Source of the DNA: CAWGXG01 sp963826505
GTDB taxonomy: Bacteria; Chloroflexota; Anaerolineae; Aggregatilineales; Aggregatilineaceae
NCBI GenBank assembly: GCA_963826505.1
Contig: CAWGXG010000007.1
Span: 992,001-1,056,000, forward strand
Reading direction: 5' to 3'
DNA: 64,000 nucleotides
This document shows positions 29,379-38,037 of this stretch, one piece after another. Each line of letters opens with the position of its first letter. Positions within the stretch are counted from its first letter, which is position 1. The notes under the pieces were generated by a model. It searched no databases, was not told the origin of the DNA, and saw nothing but the letters and a program-made list of their open reading frames with translations. The position numbers and the translations under genes were made by a program.

Positions 29379-30975
29379 CACGCGCGATCCGCTGATCGCA
29401 ATCGATCCCTGGCAGATCAGTTTCCAGGTTATTACGCTCGAAAACACGTACGGTCTCGATCCCGATCGACTGGTCGTCAGTCCAACGGCGGACGGCTGGC
29501 AGGTGACGTGTGACGGGCTGGCTTGGGCCGGGGGCCAACGCCGCGCGCCCGGCAGCCTGACAGCTCGTTTCACACACGAGGGCGAGCAACTGCGCGTGGC
29601 CATCAGCGCGGAGGCCCCCGTGCCGATCCGCTGCGTCAAACTGCTGCTGCGCGATCTGCCGCCGGTGACTCCGCTCAATCCGCCGGGCCAGTTGGAAGGC
29701 TCGCCCGCGGACGGTGTGCTGCTGCGCTATCCGAACCAGCTCAGGCTGCCGCTGCTGGTTCTGCGCGAATCGGACGGTGACTGCGTGCCGACCGGTCTGC
29801 GCAGCGAAGACCCGCAGACGCGTGCCAAACGTTTTGCCATTTACGCCGAGCGGCATGGCCCGCTGACTGGGCGTTATGCCGTGGAGCTGATTCACGAGGA
29901 AGATGCGCGCTATTTTGACTCGCACATGGACGTGCCGGATTGGATCATTGGCCCTGTGTCGGACCCGGCGGCTTTCGTCGACGCGCAGTTGGCCTTCAAC
30001 GAGGCGCAGCTCGGCTTGACCCCCTGGGATCGGCGAGCGGACGTGCCGGGCTGGGCGCGGCAGATCAGCCTGGTGCTGACCATTCACTGCATGCATTGGA
30101 CGGGCTACACTTTCAACACCTACGACGATGCGCGATCGATCGTGGAGTTCGTCGCGGCGCGCTTCCCCGGCGAGCGCGTGCTGGCGCTGCTGCCGGGCTG
30201 GGAAGGCCGCTACTATTGGCAGTATGCCGATTACCGCCCAGAGCCGATGCTCGGCGGGTCGGAAGGCTTCACGCGACTGGTCGATGCGTCGCAAACCCAC
30301 GGCGTCCACCTGATGCCATTCTTCGGCGTGACCGGTGCCAACGCGTGGCATTCGCCCGGCTTTCCGCTGTACGGTCCATCCTCGCGCATGCAGGCCCCGA
30401 CGCGTAACACCTATTGGGGCAATCGCCCCGATTGGGACATCTCGCGCGGACGGGATACCGGCTGGCAGGCGTGGCTGAACATCGGCGCGCCCCACTGGCG
30501 CGCGGAACTGACGCGCCAGATCGCCGGGACGATGGACCGTTATGGGTTGGACGCGGCCTTTCTTGATTGCCCGGAAGTGTGGGTTAACGACCCCGATCAC
30601 AACATCCGCGAAGGGCTGCACGCTCTGGTCAACGATTTACGCGCACCGCGCCCCAATTTGCTGATCACCGGCGAAGACTGGTGGGACGGTATCCTCGACG
30701 TGCTGCCCCTGTGCCAGCACACACGCAAATGGCGCTCGGAACCGGCCTGGGCCGGACGCTACGCGCGGTTCTTCGAGCATATCGCGGATTCCGAGCCGAG
30801 CCGGGGCAGTACCGGCGTTTTCGAGAGCGGGTACGCGCCCTATGAGCCGCTCCCGCTCGATCCCATGTATATCCCGACGATCGCCTTCGTAGACGGTACG
30901 CTGGCCCACGCGCCGGAAGCCGTCGAAGCGGCGATCGCGCAGGCCCGGCGCTACGCAGCGGGCGATTTTACGTAA
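29359..30975 (+). CDS. Uncharacterised TIM-barrel-like (glycosidase-like) protein
   Basis: 538 residues. The start overlaps the previous gene by 20 bases, with GGGGAGG before ATG 29359. An N-terminal beta-rich part (to ~residue 210) is followed by a segment with barrel-like strands: ISLVLTIHCMHWTGYTFNTYDD, VLALLPGWEGRYYWQYADY, GVHLMPFFGVTGANAWH, GLDAAFLDCPEVWVND and NLLITGEDWWDGILDVLPLC. The Asp in AAFLDCPE and the Glu in TGEDWW sit where catalytic acids of glycoside hydrolases often lie. No signal peptide, so cytoplasmic. Probably degrades or senses the transported glycan; the family is not one I can name with certainty. Confidence 0.6.
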   Translation: MQFHSFDTRDPLIAIDPWQISFQVITLENTYGLDPDRLVVSPTADGWQVTCDGLAWAGGQRRAPGSLTARFTHEGEQLRVAISAEAPVPIRCVKLLLRDLPPVTPLNPPGQLEGSPADGVLLRYPNQLRLPLLVLRESDGDCVPTGLRSEDPQTRAKRFAIYAERHGPLTGRYAVELIHEEDARYFDSHMDVPDWIIGPVSDPAAFVDAQLAFNEAQLGLTPWDRRADVPGWARQISLVLTIHCMHWTGYTFNTYDDARSIVEFVAARFPGERVLALLPGWEGRYYWQYADYRPEPMLGGSEGFTRLVDASQTHGVHLMPFFGVTGANAWHSPGFPLYGPSSRMQAPTRNTYWGNRPDWDISRGRDTGWQAWLNIGAPHWRAELTRQIAGTMDRYGLDAAFLDCPEVWVNDPDHNIREGLHALVNDLRAPRPNLLITGEDWWDGILDVLPLCQHTRKWRSEPAWAGRYARFFEHIADSEPSRGSTGVFESGYAPYEPLPLDPMYIPTIAFVDGTLAHAPEAVEAAIAQARRYAAGDFT

Positions 30976-31041
30976 TGTGTTTGCGAAATGTCAGCTATCC
31001 GGGCGCGTTCATGCGCCTGGGCTATGAGGAGTCTGTAACGT

Positions 31042-32361
31042 ATGAAAACGATCCAACCCACCGCTGGACTGGTGATCACCGAAGACGTGCGCCTGGAGCC
31101 GGGTGTGTATCCCCTGCCGGACGGCCTGCGCATTGGCGCGGACGGCGTCACGATCGACGGGACGGGCGTGACGCTGGTCGGCACTGACCGGCAGGGCACC
31201 GCCGTACAGATCGAGGGGCGTCGCGGCGTGACGGTGCGCGGCCTGACCATCTCAGGCTATGAGTATGGCATCCGCGCCGATCACTGTCAGGACGTGACCC
31301 TGACCAGCAACCGCATCACCGGCACGGCGGAGATCGAGCCGTATCGCTATTTCCTGTACCTGTGGAAACCGGTCGAGGAAGCCTACGGCGGCGCGATCCT
31401 GTTGCACGATGTGCAGGGCGGCGTCATCCGTGACAACGATCTTCAGCACCAGCAAAACGGCGTGCTGCTCTACGGCAGCAGCGGCGTAACGGTCGAACGG
31501 AACAACGCTTCGTTCAACAGCGGGTGGGGCGTGTATCTGTCCGGCGCGCACGACAACATCGTACAAGATAACACGCTGGATTTCTGCAACCGCGTCTACC
31601 GGCGCGACACGGGCGAAGTCCGCGTGGAGGCTGACGCCGCGGCGATCGTCATGGTGCGCGGGTCGAGCCGCAACAAGATTCTGCGCAACGGCTGCCGCGG
31701 CGGCGGGGACGGAATCTTCGTGGCGGGGTATGAACATCCCGGCGTGATCGAGCCGTGTAACGATAACCTGTTCGAAGATAACGATTGCCGCTACAGCCCC
31801 AACAACGCCATCGAATCGACCTTCTCCCAGAACAACGTCTTCCGGCGCAACAATTGCAGCAAGTCGAATTATGGCTTCTGGATGGGCTTCTCCTGGGATA
31901 ACGTCGTCGAGGACAACATCATCGAGGATAACTTCATCGCGGGGGTTGCCGCCGAACACGCGCATAACATCGTGTTCCGCAAGAATCGCGTCGCCCGCAA
32001 CCGCGAAGGCATCCGCCTGTGGACGCGCGGAATCTCCGTGCTGGAATACTGGCCGGGCTTCGAGCTGTCGTTTGATTTCGAGATCGAGGGCAACACCTTC
32101 GACGAAAACTGGATCGGCTTTAACGGCTACACCGGCAAGACGACCGTCGCGGCGCAGTGTCACGATTATCGCCTGCGCGATAATGTCTTCACCGGCAACC
32201 GTGTCGGCCTGCGTCTGGATGACATTCGCGACTGTACGGTCAAGGGTAACACCTTCAGCCGCCACAGCGGCGCCGCGATCGAGATTGGACCTCAAGCGGC
32301 GGACATCGCGCTGGAGGATAACCGCTTCGACGCTAACGCCGTTGACGCGATCACTGCTTAA
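31042..32361 (+). CDS. Right-handed parallel beta-helix (pectate-lyase-like) protein
   Basis: 439 residues. Repeated ~22-residue turns with an N-x-(I/F/V)-x-x-N pattern, for example VTLTSNRITG, IVQDNTLDFCN, LFEDNDCRYSPNNAIESTFSQN and IVFRKNRVARNREGIRLW, mark a NosD/CASH-type beta-helix. No signal peptide is present, so it should act in the cytosol, which is unusual for polysaccharide lyases. Last gene of the LacI-controlled sugar operon, 66 bases after its neighbour, so a role on oligomers imported by the transporter is inferred. Confidence 0.82.
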   Translation: MKTIQPTAGLVITEDVRLEPGVYPLPDGLRIGADGVTIDGTGVTLVGTDRQGTAVQIEGRRGVTVRGLTISGYEYGIRADHCQDVTLTSNRITGTAEIEPYRYFLYLWKPVEEAYGGAILLHDVQGGVIRDNDLQHQQNGVLLYGSSGVTVERNNASFNSGWGVYLSGAHDNIVQDNTLDFCNRVYRRDTGEVRVEADAAAIVMVRGSSRNKILRNGCRGGGDGIFVAGYEHPGVIEPCNDNLFEDNDCRYSPNNAIESTFSQNNVFRRNNCSKSNYGFWMGFSWDNVVEDNIIEDNFIAGVAAEHAHNIVFRKNRVARNREGIRLWTRGISVLEYWPGFELSFDFEIEGNTFDENWIGFNGYTGKTTVAAQCHDYRLRDNVFTGNRVGLRLDDIRDCTVKGNTFSRHSGAAIEIGPQAADIALEDNRFDANAVDAITA

Positions 32362-32407
32362 TCAGGGCGGTTCACGCCGCCCCGCGCGGCGTTTATCCCA
32401 TACTCTA

Positions 32408-32468
32408 CCCTACATACACAGCCTCGCCACGCGGCCCAGCCGCCTCCGGCGGGGTTGTGTATGTAGGG
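32408..32468. repeat. Inverted repeat with 13-bp perfect arms
   Basis: CCCTACATACACA (32408-32420) and TGTGTATGTAGGG (32456-32468) enclose a GC-rich 35-base loop that can itself fold (GCCGCCTCCGGCGG). It lies between the beta-helix gene and the GT2 gene. It could end the sugar operon's transcript as a large hairpin or be the remnant of a small mobile element; no target-site duplication is obvious. Confidence 0.55.
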
Positions 32469-32559
32469 CGTGGTTGTCAAAGCGGCGGGTTCGGGGTAAG
32501 AATGGTCGGCTCGCGATTCGACTTAGCGATCGCGTTACCTGGACTGAGGACCGCTGCTT

Positions 32560-34080
32560 GTGCACCTGATCATGACGAGTGCTGCCGTGTTGTATGTCCT
32601 GTCTGCCGGACTGCTCACCCTGTTCGTAAGTGGGTACGGCGTGCTGCTGGCGTTCTATGCTCGCACCCGCCTGCATCCCCCGGTGATGCCCACCGTTGAC
32701 GAGGACGATCTGCCGTCCGTAACGGTGCAGCTCCCGATCTACAACGAAGCACACGTCGTCGGGCGTCTGATTGCGGCCTGCGCCCAGCTCGACTATCCCC
32801 GCGACCGGCTGCGGATTCAGGTGCTCGACGATTCCACCGACGAAACGCGCGCCCTGGTTGTGCAGGCAGTCGCCGATTGGCGCGCGCGCGGCGTGGAAAT
32901 CGACCTGTTCCACCGCCCAACGCGGCAGGGCTACAAGGCCGGGGCGCTGGCTTACGGACTCGAACGCGCGGTGACCGACTGCGTGGCCGTGTTTGACGCG
33001 GATTTTATCCCCCCGCGTGACTTCTTGCGCCGGACGCTGCCCTACTTCGCCGCTGATGAGCGCATTGGGTTGGTGCAGGTACGTTGGGAACATCTCAACG
33101 CCGGGACTAACTGGCTGACGCGCGCCCAACTCCTGACCATGGACGCCCATTTCGTGATCGAACAGGTGGTGCGCAGCCGGGCCGGGCTGCCGATGTCCAT
33201 GAACGGATCGTGCGGGATATGGCGCGCGGCAGCCTTGCGCAACTCCGGCGGGTGGAGCGCCGCCACGCTGACCGAAGATCTCGACGTGTCCTACCGCGCG
33301 CTGCTGCGCGGCTGGCGTTTCGTCTACGTGCGGGATGTGGTGGTTCCCGGCGAGCTGCCGCCCCAGGTTCAGGCGTACAAGCTCCAGCAGCATCGCTGGG
33401 CCACCGGCATGACGCAGTGTCTGGTGCGCCACGCGCTGCCGCTGCTGCGGTCGCGGCGCTATGGCCCGTTAGCGAAAGCCATGGGCCTGATGCACCTCGG
33501 TCAGTACGCCGTACAACCGCTGATCCTGCTCACGTTCTTGCTGACGCCGGTGCTGCTCTGGGGTGATATGTTCGCGCGTCTGCCCACCCTGGGCGTGCTC
33601 GGCGCGGTCGGATTATTCCCGCCGCTGATGGTGATCATCGCCCAGATCGAGCTGCGTGAGGTGCGGCGCGCGGGCTGGCGTGACGTGGCGCGGGCGCTGG
33701 CCTATCTCCCCGCGCAGTTAGCTATCGGCGCGGCGCTGGTGCTCAACAACGCGGTGGCCGTGTTGGGCGCGCTCCGTCACCCTTACACCCCGCGTGAATT
33801 TTACCGCACGCCCAAATTCAGCTTGACGGGGCGCGATCGCACCTGGGCGCGCAGTCGCTACGCGCTGCGCGTCGACGCGGTGACGGCGGGCGAAATCGTT
33901 TTAGGGTTGTACGCGGCGGCGGGTGTCGTTATCGCGCTGAAGCATCTGCCCGCGTTGGCGGCGTATATGGCGTGGTACGCGCTGTCATTTTGGGGATTGG
34001 CGGCATGGAACATCGGGCAAACGCGCCCGGCACCCCGGCGATCCATGCGCAGGGTCCGAGCGCGTCTGTCACGCATTTAG
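32560..34080 (+). CDS. Glycosyltransferase family 2, processive (cellulose-synthase-like), membrane
   Basis: 506 residues from GTG 32560 (ATG 32572 is the alternative). One N-terminal helix, then a GT-A catalytic domain with VTVQLPIYNEAHVV, VLDDSTDET, FDADF (DxD), TEDLDVSYRALLRGWR (TED) and the processive signature LQQHRWATG (QxxRW). At least four C-terminal helices follow. It polymerises a beta-linked glucan or mannan across the membrane. Stands 200 bases after the sugar operon and next to the polysaccharide-export genes, but is separated from those by two minus-strand genes. Confidence 0.9.
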   Translation: MHLIMTSAAVLYVLSAGLLTLFVSGYGVLLAFYARTRLHPPVMPTVDEDDLPSVTVQLPIYNEAHVVGRLIAACAQLDYPRDRLRIQVLDDSTDETRALVVQAVADWRARGVEIDLFHRPTRQGYKAGALAYGLERAVTDCVAVFDADFIPPRDFLRRTLPYFAADERIGLVQVRWEHLNAGTNWLTRAQLLTMDAHFVIEQVVRSRAGLPMSMNGSCGIWRAAALRNSGGWSAATLTEDLDVSYRALLRGWRFVYVRDVVVPGELPPQVQAYKLQQHRWATGMTQCLVRHALPLLRSRRYGPLAKAMGLMHLGQYAVQPLILLTFLLTPVLLWGDMFARLPTLGVLGAVGLFPPLMVIIAQIELREVRRAGWRDVARALAYLPAQLAIGAALVLNNAVAVLGALRHPYTPREFYRTPKFSLTGRDRTWARSRYALRVDAVTAGEIVLGLYAAAGVVIALKHLPALAAYMAWYALSFWGLAAWNIGQTRPAPRRSMRRVRARLSRI

Positions 34081-34118
34081 TTTCCCCCGCGTATCCCTCT
34101 CGGATCGGTCGAAATTGG

Positions 34119-34187
34119 AAAAAACGTGGCCGTTCGACGCCTGGGAGGTCAGGACAACGCATTATTCCCGGACCGCGGACGGCCACG
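34119..34187 (-). terminator. Terminator of the SnoaL-like gene
   Basis: CGTGGCCGT (34125-34133) pairs perfectly with ACGGCCACG (34079+100 to 34187), with a 45-base loop. On the minus strand the repeat is followed by six T residues, which fits termination of the small gene that ends at 34194. It lies also 40 bases after the GT2 stop. Confidence 0.55.
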
Positions 34188-34193
34188 CTTTGT

Positions 34194-34622
34194 CTAGCCT
34201 GTCGTGACTACCTTGAGAAATCCTGAGATTCCGGCATCTGGTCCGGTATCTGTGGACTCCCACTTGGTGATCTGGCCCCCTTCAACCGTGATCAGGTTGT
34301 GGCTGGTGGGCCACGTCACTAATTTCCCACTGGCGCGAATGACTCCCATGCCCATGGCTGATAAGTCAAGATCGCGTGTGAATGTTCCGACAAAATGCCC
34401 TGTCAGGCTGACTCTGCCGCCTTCTTCTCGGATATCTTCAACGACGTACTCGATGTCAGGGAAGGAAGCCTGCATCAGGGGCGTCATCGAAAGCCATGTG
34501 GTCTTGTCCATCGGTGCGCTGCCCACCGCATCCGTGGAAACAAAATCGTCAGAGTAATGAGCGGGGTTGGGAGATTGGTTGGGGCCAATTATGGTTGACT
34601 TGACGAAGTCTACCTTGTTCAT
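34194..34622 (-). CDS. SnoaL-like / ester-cyclase-like NTF2-fold protein
   Basis: 142 residues. ATG 34622 (MNKVDFVKSTIIGPN) is preceded by AGGAGG at 8 bases, so I ignore the longer open frame. The pattern of an N-terminal helix, then MTPLMQASFPDIEYVVEDIREEGGRVSLTGHFVGTFTRDL, then a WPTSHNLITVEGGQITKWES strand is that of polyketide-cyclase-like SnoaL proteins. Substrate unknown. Paired with the DUF3303 gene upstream on the same strand. Confidence 0.72.
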   Translation of the reverse strand: MNKVDFVKSTIIGPNQSPNPAHYSDDFVSTDAVGSAPMDKTTWLSMTPLMQASFPDIEYVVEDIREEGGRVSLTGHFVGTFTRDLDLSAMGMGVIRASGKLVTWPTSHNLITVEGGQITKWESTDTGPDAGISGFLKVVTTG

Positions 34623-34736
34623 GTGCTGTGCCTCCTGTGGAATACAGCCTGTTCGTAGAAGGTCCGTGATGTAGATGGGTGCATGGGGCCGGTATGTTGC
34701 TCGGACTGATCTGAGCGCCACGCGTTCTACCAAGCC

Positions 34737-35012
34737 CTATTGTTGTGCCATCTGTTGTGCGAGCTGCATGCCTTCTCCGGCAGTGACTGCCGGTGCCACA
34801 GAGAAATCGAAGTAGTCATTCCACGCTGTCAGCGTCGCCATGATCGGAACGGGATCGTTGGTTTCGAAGACAGCGACGACATCGACATCGCCGCCCATGA
34901 TCCAGTATTCTGCGATCGGTCGCATGCCCTCCGGATAATCCCATTCTAACCGGCGGCCAGTTCTTTCGGCTTCGGTGCCTCCACGGGCTTTGAGTGTGGC
35001 TACAAATAACAT
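34737..35012 (-). CDS. DUF3303 family protein
   Basis: 91 residues: MLFVATLKARGGTEAERTGR, then LEWDYPEGMRPIAEYWIMGGDVDVVAVFETNDPVPIMATL. This matches the ferredoxin-like dimeric DUF3303 family of unknown function. AAGGAGAG stands before the ATG at 35012. It is followed at 115 bases by the SnoaL-like gene and probably shares its transcript. Confidence 0.75.
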   Translation of the reverse strand: MLFVATLKARGGTEAERTGRRLEWDYPEGMRPIAEYWIMGGDVDVVAVFETNDPVPIMATLTAWNDYFDFSVAPAVTAGEGMQLAQQMAQQ

Positions 35013-35269
35013 GAGGTGCTCTCCTTTGTGTGAGATGGTTGTTGGCTTCTAACTGTCGGAGCGCGAGACTAGTGGATTCCGAACCTGGGACGAGCCGTAT
35101 ACCGATCACGATCGACGGCGCAGGCAAATATGAGGTTATTTCATTAAATCACGTTAAATATTAACTTTACAGTATCATTGTTGGGAAAGCACGCTTACGG
35201 AATCGACAGTGTCTCCGATTGTGCCGGTATAGCTGCCGTGCGGGGCGAAGTGTGGGGGCAAGCCTGTGG

Positions 35270-35297
35270 TTGACAGCCCTCCCTCGCAGGGTACAAT
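35270..35297 (+). promoter_or_regulatory. Promoter of the polysaccharide exporter operon
   Basis: A perfect TTGACA (35270-35275) and TACAAT (35292-35297) are 16 bases apart; transcription should start near 35304, 68 bases before ATG 35372. The rest of the 359-base gap (35013-35371) contains an AT-rich stretch at about 35125-35190 that may hold the divergent DUF3303 promoter; I see no gene. Confidence 0.8.
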
Positions 35298-35371
35298 ACC
35301 TCCGACACGATCAGGGGCCGGTCTGCTGCGCGAGCGGCCCCGGCCCTTATGCAGGAAGCCTGATTATTCCC

Positions 35372-36253
35372 ATGACTGTATCGAATCCCGTCTCAGAGAC
35401 GCCTACCCCGCCACCGGCTCTGCCTGCCAGCGATGTGATCACAATCATTAAGCCGATACGCGGCTGGATGCCGCTGGATCTACGCGAGGTGTGGAGTTAT
35501 CGCGAGCTGTTGTTTTTTTTCACCTGGCGCGACATCAAAGTTCGTTATAAACAGACGATCCTGGGTGCAACGTGGGCGATCATCCAGCCCGTGTTCTCAA
35601 TGGTGATCTTCAGCATCTTTTTCGGCAAACTGGCGAAAATCCCATCAGACGGCATCCCCTACCCGATCTTCAATTTCACCGGGCTGCTGCCCTGGACGTT
35701 TTTCGCCAATGCGCTGACCAATGCATCTAACAGCCTCGTGCGCGACGCGCACCTGATCAAGCGCGTCTATTTCCCCCGGCTGGTGATCCCGATCTCGGCA
35801 GTTATGGGCGGTTTGCCCGACTTTTTGCTGGCATTCGTGATTCTGATCGGCATGATGATCGGTTACGGCCTGTTCCCGACCGCGTCGTCGATCCTGCTGC
35901 TGCCGCTGTGTATGCTGCTGGCGCTGATGACCTCGTTAGGAGTTGGGCTGTGGCTGGCCGCCGTCAACGCGCAGTTCCGTGATGTGCGCTACGTGGTGCC
36001 GTTCCTGGTGCAGTTCTGGATGTACGCGACACCGGTCGTGTACCCGTCCAGCCTGCTGGAACAGCCCTGGCGCACGCTCTACGGGCTGAATCCGATGGTG
36101 AGCGTGGTCGAGGGCTTCCGCTGGTCCTTGCTGGGCAAAGGCGACCCGTCGATGACCATGTTCGCCGTGTCGATCGTCATGGCGGCGATCATCATGATCA
36201 GCGGCGCGTACTTCTTCCGTCGCATGGAACGTCAATTCGCGGACGTGGTGTAG
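35372..36253 (+). CDS. ABC-2 type polysaccharide export permease (Wzm/TagG-like)
   Basis: 293 residues. A soluble N-terminus (DLREVWSYRELLFFFTWRDIKVRYKQTILG, the family's signature amphipathic start) is followed by six membrane helices. Motifs LLPWTFFANALTNASNSLV, DAHLIKRVYFPRL and YATPVVYP are typical. It exports lipid-linked polysaccharide through the cytoplasmic membrane with the ATPase encoded 10 bases downstream. The Met-Thr-Val start at 35372 is chosen as it follows the promoter with AGGAAG upstream. Confidence 0.92.
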   Translation: MTVSNPVSETPTPPPALPASDVITIIKPIRGWMPLDLREVWSYRELLFFFTWRDIKVRYKQTILGATWAIIQPVFSMVIFSIFFGKLAKIPSDGIPYPIFNFTGLLPWTFFANALTNASNSLVRDAHLIKRVYFPRLVIPISAVMGGLPDFLLAFVILIGMMIGYGLFPTASSILLLPLCMLLALMTSLGVGLWLAAVNAQFRDVRYVVPFLVQFWMYATPVVYPSSLLEQPWRTLYGLNPMVSVVEGFRWSLLGKGDPSMTMFAVSIVMAAIIMISGAYFFRRMERQFADVV

Positions 36254-36263
36254 GGGGCGCGCG

Positions 36264-37574
36264 ATGGCATACACAACCTTACCCGATCACATCGCCATCC
36301 AGGCGGACGATCTCGGCAAACGCTATCGCATCGGTACGGTGATGGACAGCCGGAACACCCTGCGCGACAGCGTCAGCGCGCTGGCTCGCCGTCAGGTCGA
36401 GCTAATTCGCCGCTTGGGCCGTGGCAAGCGCTCCTCGCGTCCCGCTTACAGCGATTTTTGGGCGCTGCGCAATGTCTCGTTCAAGGTGGCACGCGGTGAA
36501 GTGCTGGGCGTCATCGGGCGTAACGGCGCGGGCAAGAGTACGCTGCTCAAGATCGTTTCGCGCATTACCCCGCCCGACGAAGGCATGGTGCGCGTGCGAG
36601 GTCGGGTCGGGTCGCTGTTGGAAGTCGGCACGGGCTTTCACTTCGAGCTGACCGGGCGCGAGAATATTTTCCTCAGCGGGGCGGTACTCGGTATGCGCCG
36701 CAGCGAGATCGAGCGCAATTTCGATCAGATCGTAGCCTTCGCGGGCGTGGAGAAATTCATCGATACGCCGGTCAAGCACTACTCGAACGGCATGTACCTG
36801 CGGCTGGCGTTTTCGGTGGCGGCGCATTTGGAGCCGGAAATCCTGGTCGTGGACGAGGTCCTGGCGGTGGGGGATGTCGAGTTCCAGCAGAAATGCCTGG
36901 GCAAGATGAGCGACGTCGCCAGCGAAGGCCGGACCGTGTTGTTCGTCAGCCACGACATGAACGCGATTCGCCAGTTGTGCCACACCGCCCTGTGGCTGGA
37001 ACGATCGGCGGTCAAACAGTACGGCTCGGTGAGCGAGGTCGTGCATGCCTATCTGTCGAATACTACACTCGACCGCACCGACGACGTGTTCCCCGTGACG
37101 AATCAGCAGTACGGCATCGGCATTCAGAGTCTAGCGCTCAGCCTGGAGCCGGGCGTTCAGAGCGACGCGCGCGATCTTCACCTGGACATGACCGTGCATT
37201 GCGACCAGCCGCTGCCGCGTATCGGAATCGGGTTCGGGCTGCTGACGAGCTTCGGCGCGCGCGTGACTTGGCTGGACGACCAGTTGACGAATTACACGTT
37301 CGATATGCGGGCGGGCGACAACCATTTCAGCATCGACTGCCCGGCCATCGATCGCGTGCTGGCATCAGGCGAATATGTGATCAGCCTGTGGCTGAACATG
37401 CCCGCCGTGGGGATGTTGATCGAGCTGGACCGCGCCGCCGCGATCCAGATTCCCGGCCTGGACCTGTTTGGCACGGGGCGCTATCTCGAAGTGAGCAAAC
37501 ACGGGCCGGTAGTCCTGCCGCTGTCGATTCGCCGCGCGGAGACCGGCTCCGCAGCCTTAGCGGCGCGCCCTTGA
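36264..37574 (+). CDS. ABC polysaccharide export ATPase with C-terminal carbohydrate-binding domain (Wzt-like)
   Basis: 436 residues. The ATPase (to ~residue 260) has Walker A GRNGAGKST, the family loop GTGFHFELTGRENIFLSG, the signature YSNGMYLRLAFSVA and Walker B ILVVDEVLAVGD. The C-terminal ~170 residues are a beta-sandwich like the Wzt domain that recognises the polysaccharide's terminal cap (from DVFPVTNQQYGIGIQSLALS). This extra domain suggests export of a capped glycan of defined chain length. Confidence 0.92.
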   Translation: MAYTTLPDHIAIQADDLGKRYRIGTVMDSRNTLRDSVSALARRQVELIRRLGRGKRSSRPAYSDFWALRNVSFKVARGEVLGVIGRNGAGKSTLLKIVSRITPPDEGMVRVRGRVGSLLEVGTGFHFELTGRENIFLSGAVLGMRRSEIERNFDQIVAFAGVEKFIDTPVKHYSNGMYLRLAFSVAAHLEPEILVVDEVLAVGDVEFQQKCLGKMSDVASEGRTVLFVSHDMNAIRQLCHTALWLERSAVKQYGSVSEVVHAYLSNTTLDRTDDVFPVTNQQYGIGIQSLALSLEPGVQSDARDLHLDMTVHCDQPLPRIGIGFGLLTSFGARVTWLDDQLTNYTFDMRAGDNHFSIDCPAIDRVLASGEYVISLWLNMPAVGMLIELDRAAAIQIPGLDLFGTGRYLEVSKHGPVVLPLSIRRAETGSAALAARP

Positions 37575-37598
37575 AAACACGCCCCGGCGTGGTACACT
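37571..37598 (+). promoter_or_regulatory. tRNA promoter overlapping the wzt-like stop codon
   Basis: TTGAAA (37571-37576) and TACACT (37593-37598) are 16 bases apart, 12 bases before the tRNA. The -35 box includes the TGA stop of the upstream ATPase gene. Confidence 0.7.
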
Positions 37599-37610
37599 AC
37601 TGAGCAGCGC

Positions 37611-37686
37611 GCCCCCGTAGCTCAGAGGATAGAGCGCAGGTTTCCTAAACCTGGCGTCGTCGGTTCAAATCCGGCCGGGGGCACCA
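37611..37686 (+). tRNA. tRNA-Arg (anticodon CCT)
   Basis: The cloverleaf closes fully. Acceptor GCCCCCG pairs with CGGGGGC (37676-37682), followed by discriminator A and an encoded CCA. The D arm is GCTC...GAGC. The anticodon stem CAGGT/ACCTG frames the loop TTCCTAA with anticodon CCT, which reads the rare AGG codon. The T arm is GTCGG-TTCAAAT-CCGGC. It has its own promoter and terminator. Confidence 0.97.
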
Positions 37687-37698
37687 TAGAGAACGCAG

Positions 37699-37725
37699 CG
37701 GCAGACGTGGGGTCTGCCGTTTTTT
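37699..37725 (+). terminator. Terminator of tRNA-Arg
   Basis: CGGCAGAC (37699-37706) and GTCTGCCG (37712-37719) form a perfect 8-bp stem followed by six T residues. Confidence 0.9.
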
Positions 37726-37753
37726 GTTTCGGACGGTCCCCGATCCGGTTTCG

Positions 37754-37762
37754 TGCTATGAT
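37754..37762 (+). promoter_or_regulatory. Extended -10 promoter of the DUF4160/DUF2442 pair
   Basis: TGCTATGAT is an extended -10 (TGn + TATGAT) that lies 34 bases before ATG 37796 and directly after the tRNA terminator. No clear -35 box. Confidence 0.5.
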
Positions 37763-37795
37763 GGTGGGGTTCATTCGAGGGGGAAACGTAGCAAT

Positions 37796-38035
37796 ATGAC
37801 GCCGGTTGTGCTGCGAGAAGGCAAGTATACGGTCGTGATCTACACGCGCGATCACACGCCGCCGCACGTGCACGTCAAAAGCGCGACCGAAGAAGCTCGT
37901 GTGACGCTTGATCCGGTCGAGTTGATGGGCAATTGGGGATTCAGACCCGCCGAAATTCGCGCTATACTGAAATTGATCACAGCGCACCAACAGTACTTGA
38001 TCGAGAAATGGACTGAGTTCCACGCCGGAGATTAG
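37796..38035 (+). CDS. DUF4160 protein, candidate half of a toxin-antitoxin-like pair
   Basis: 79 residues (MTPVVLREGKYTVVIYTRDH ...). It has the family core HTPPHVHVKSATEEARVTLDPVELMGNWGF, in which the PPHxH motif is the hallmark, and a C-terminal ITAHQQYLIEKWTEFH. ATG 37796 follows GAGGGGG at about 9 bases. DUF4160 genes are often followed directly by DUF2442 genes, as here (2-base gap), and the pair has been predicted in surveys to be a toxin-antitoxin-type module. Its activity is not established. Confidence 0.75.
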   Translation: MTPVVLREGKYTVVIYTRDHTPPHVHVKSATEEARVTLDPVELMGNWGFRPAEIRAILKLITAHQQYLIEKWTEFHAGD

Positions 38036-38037
38036 AT

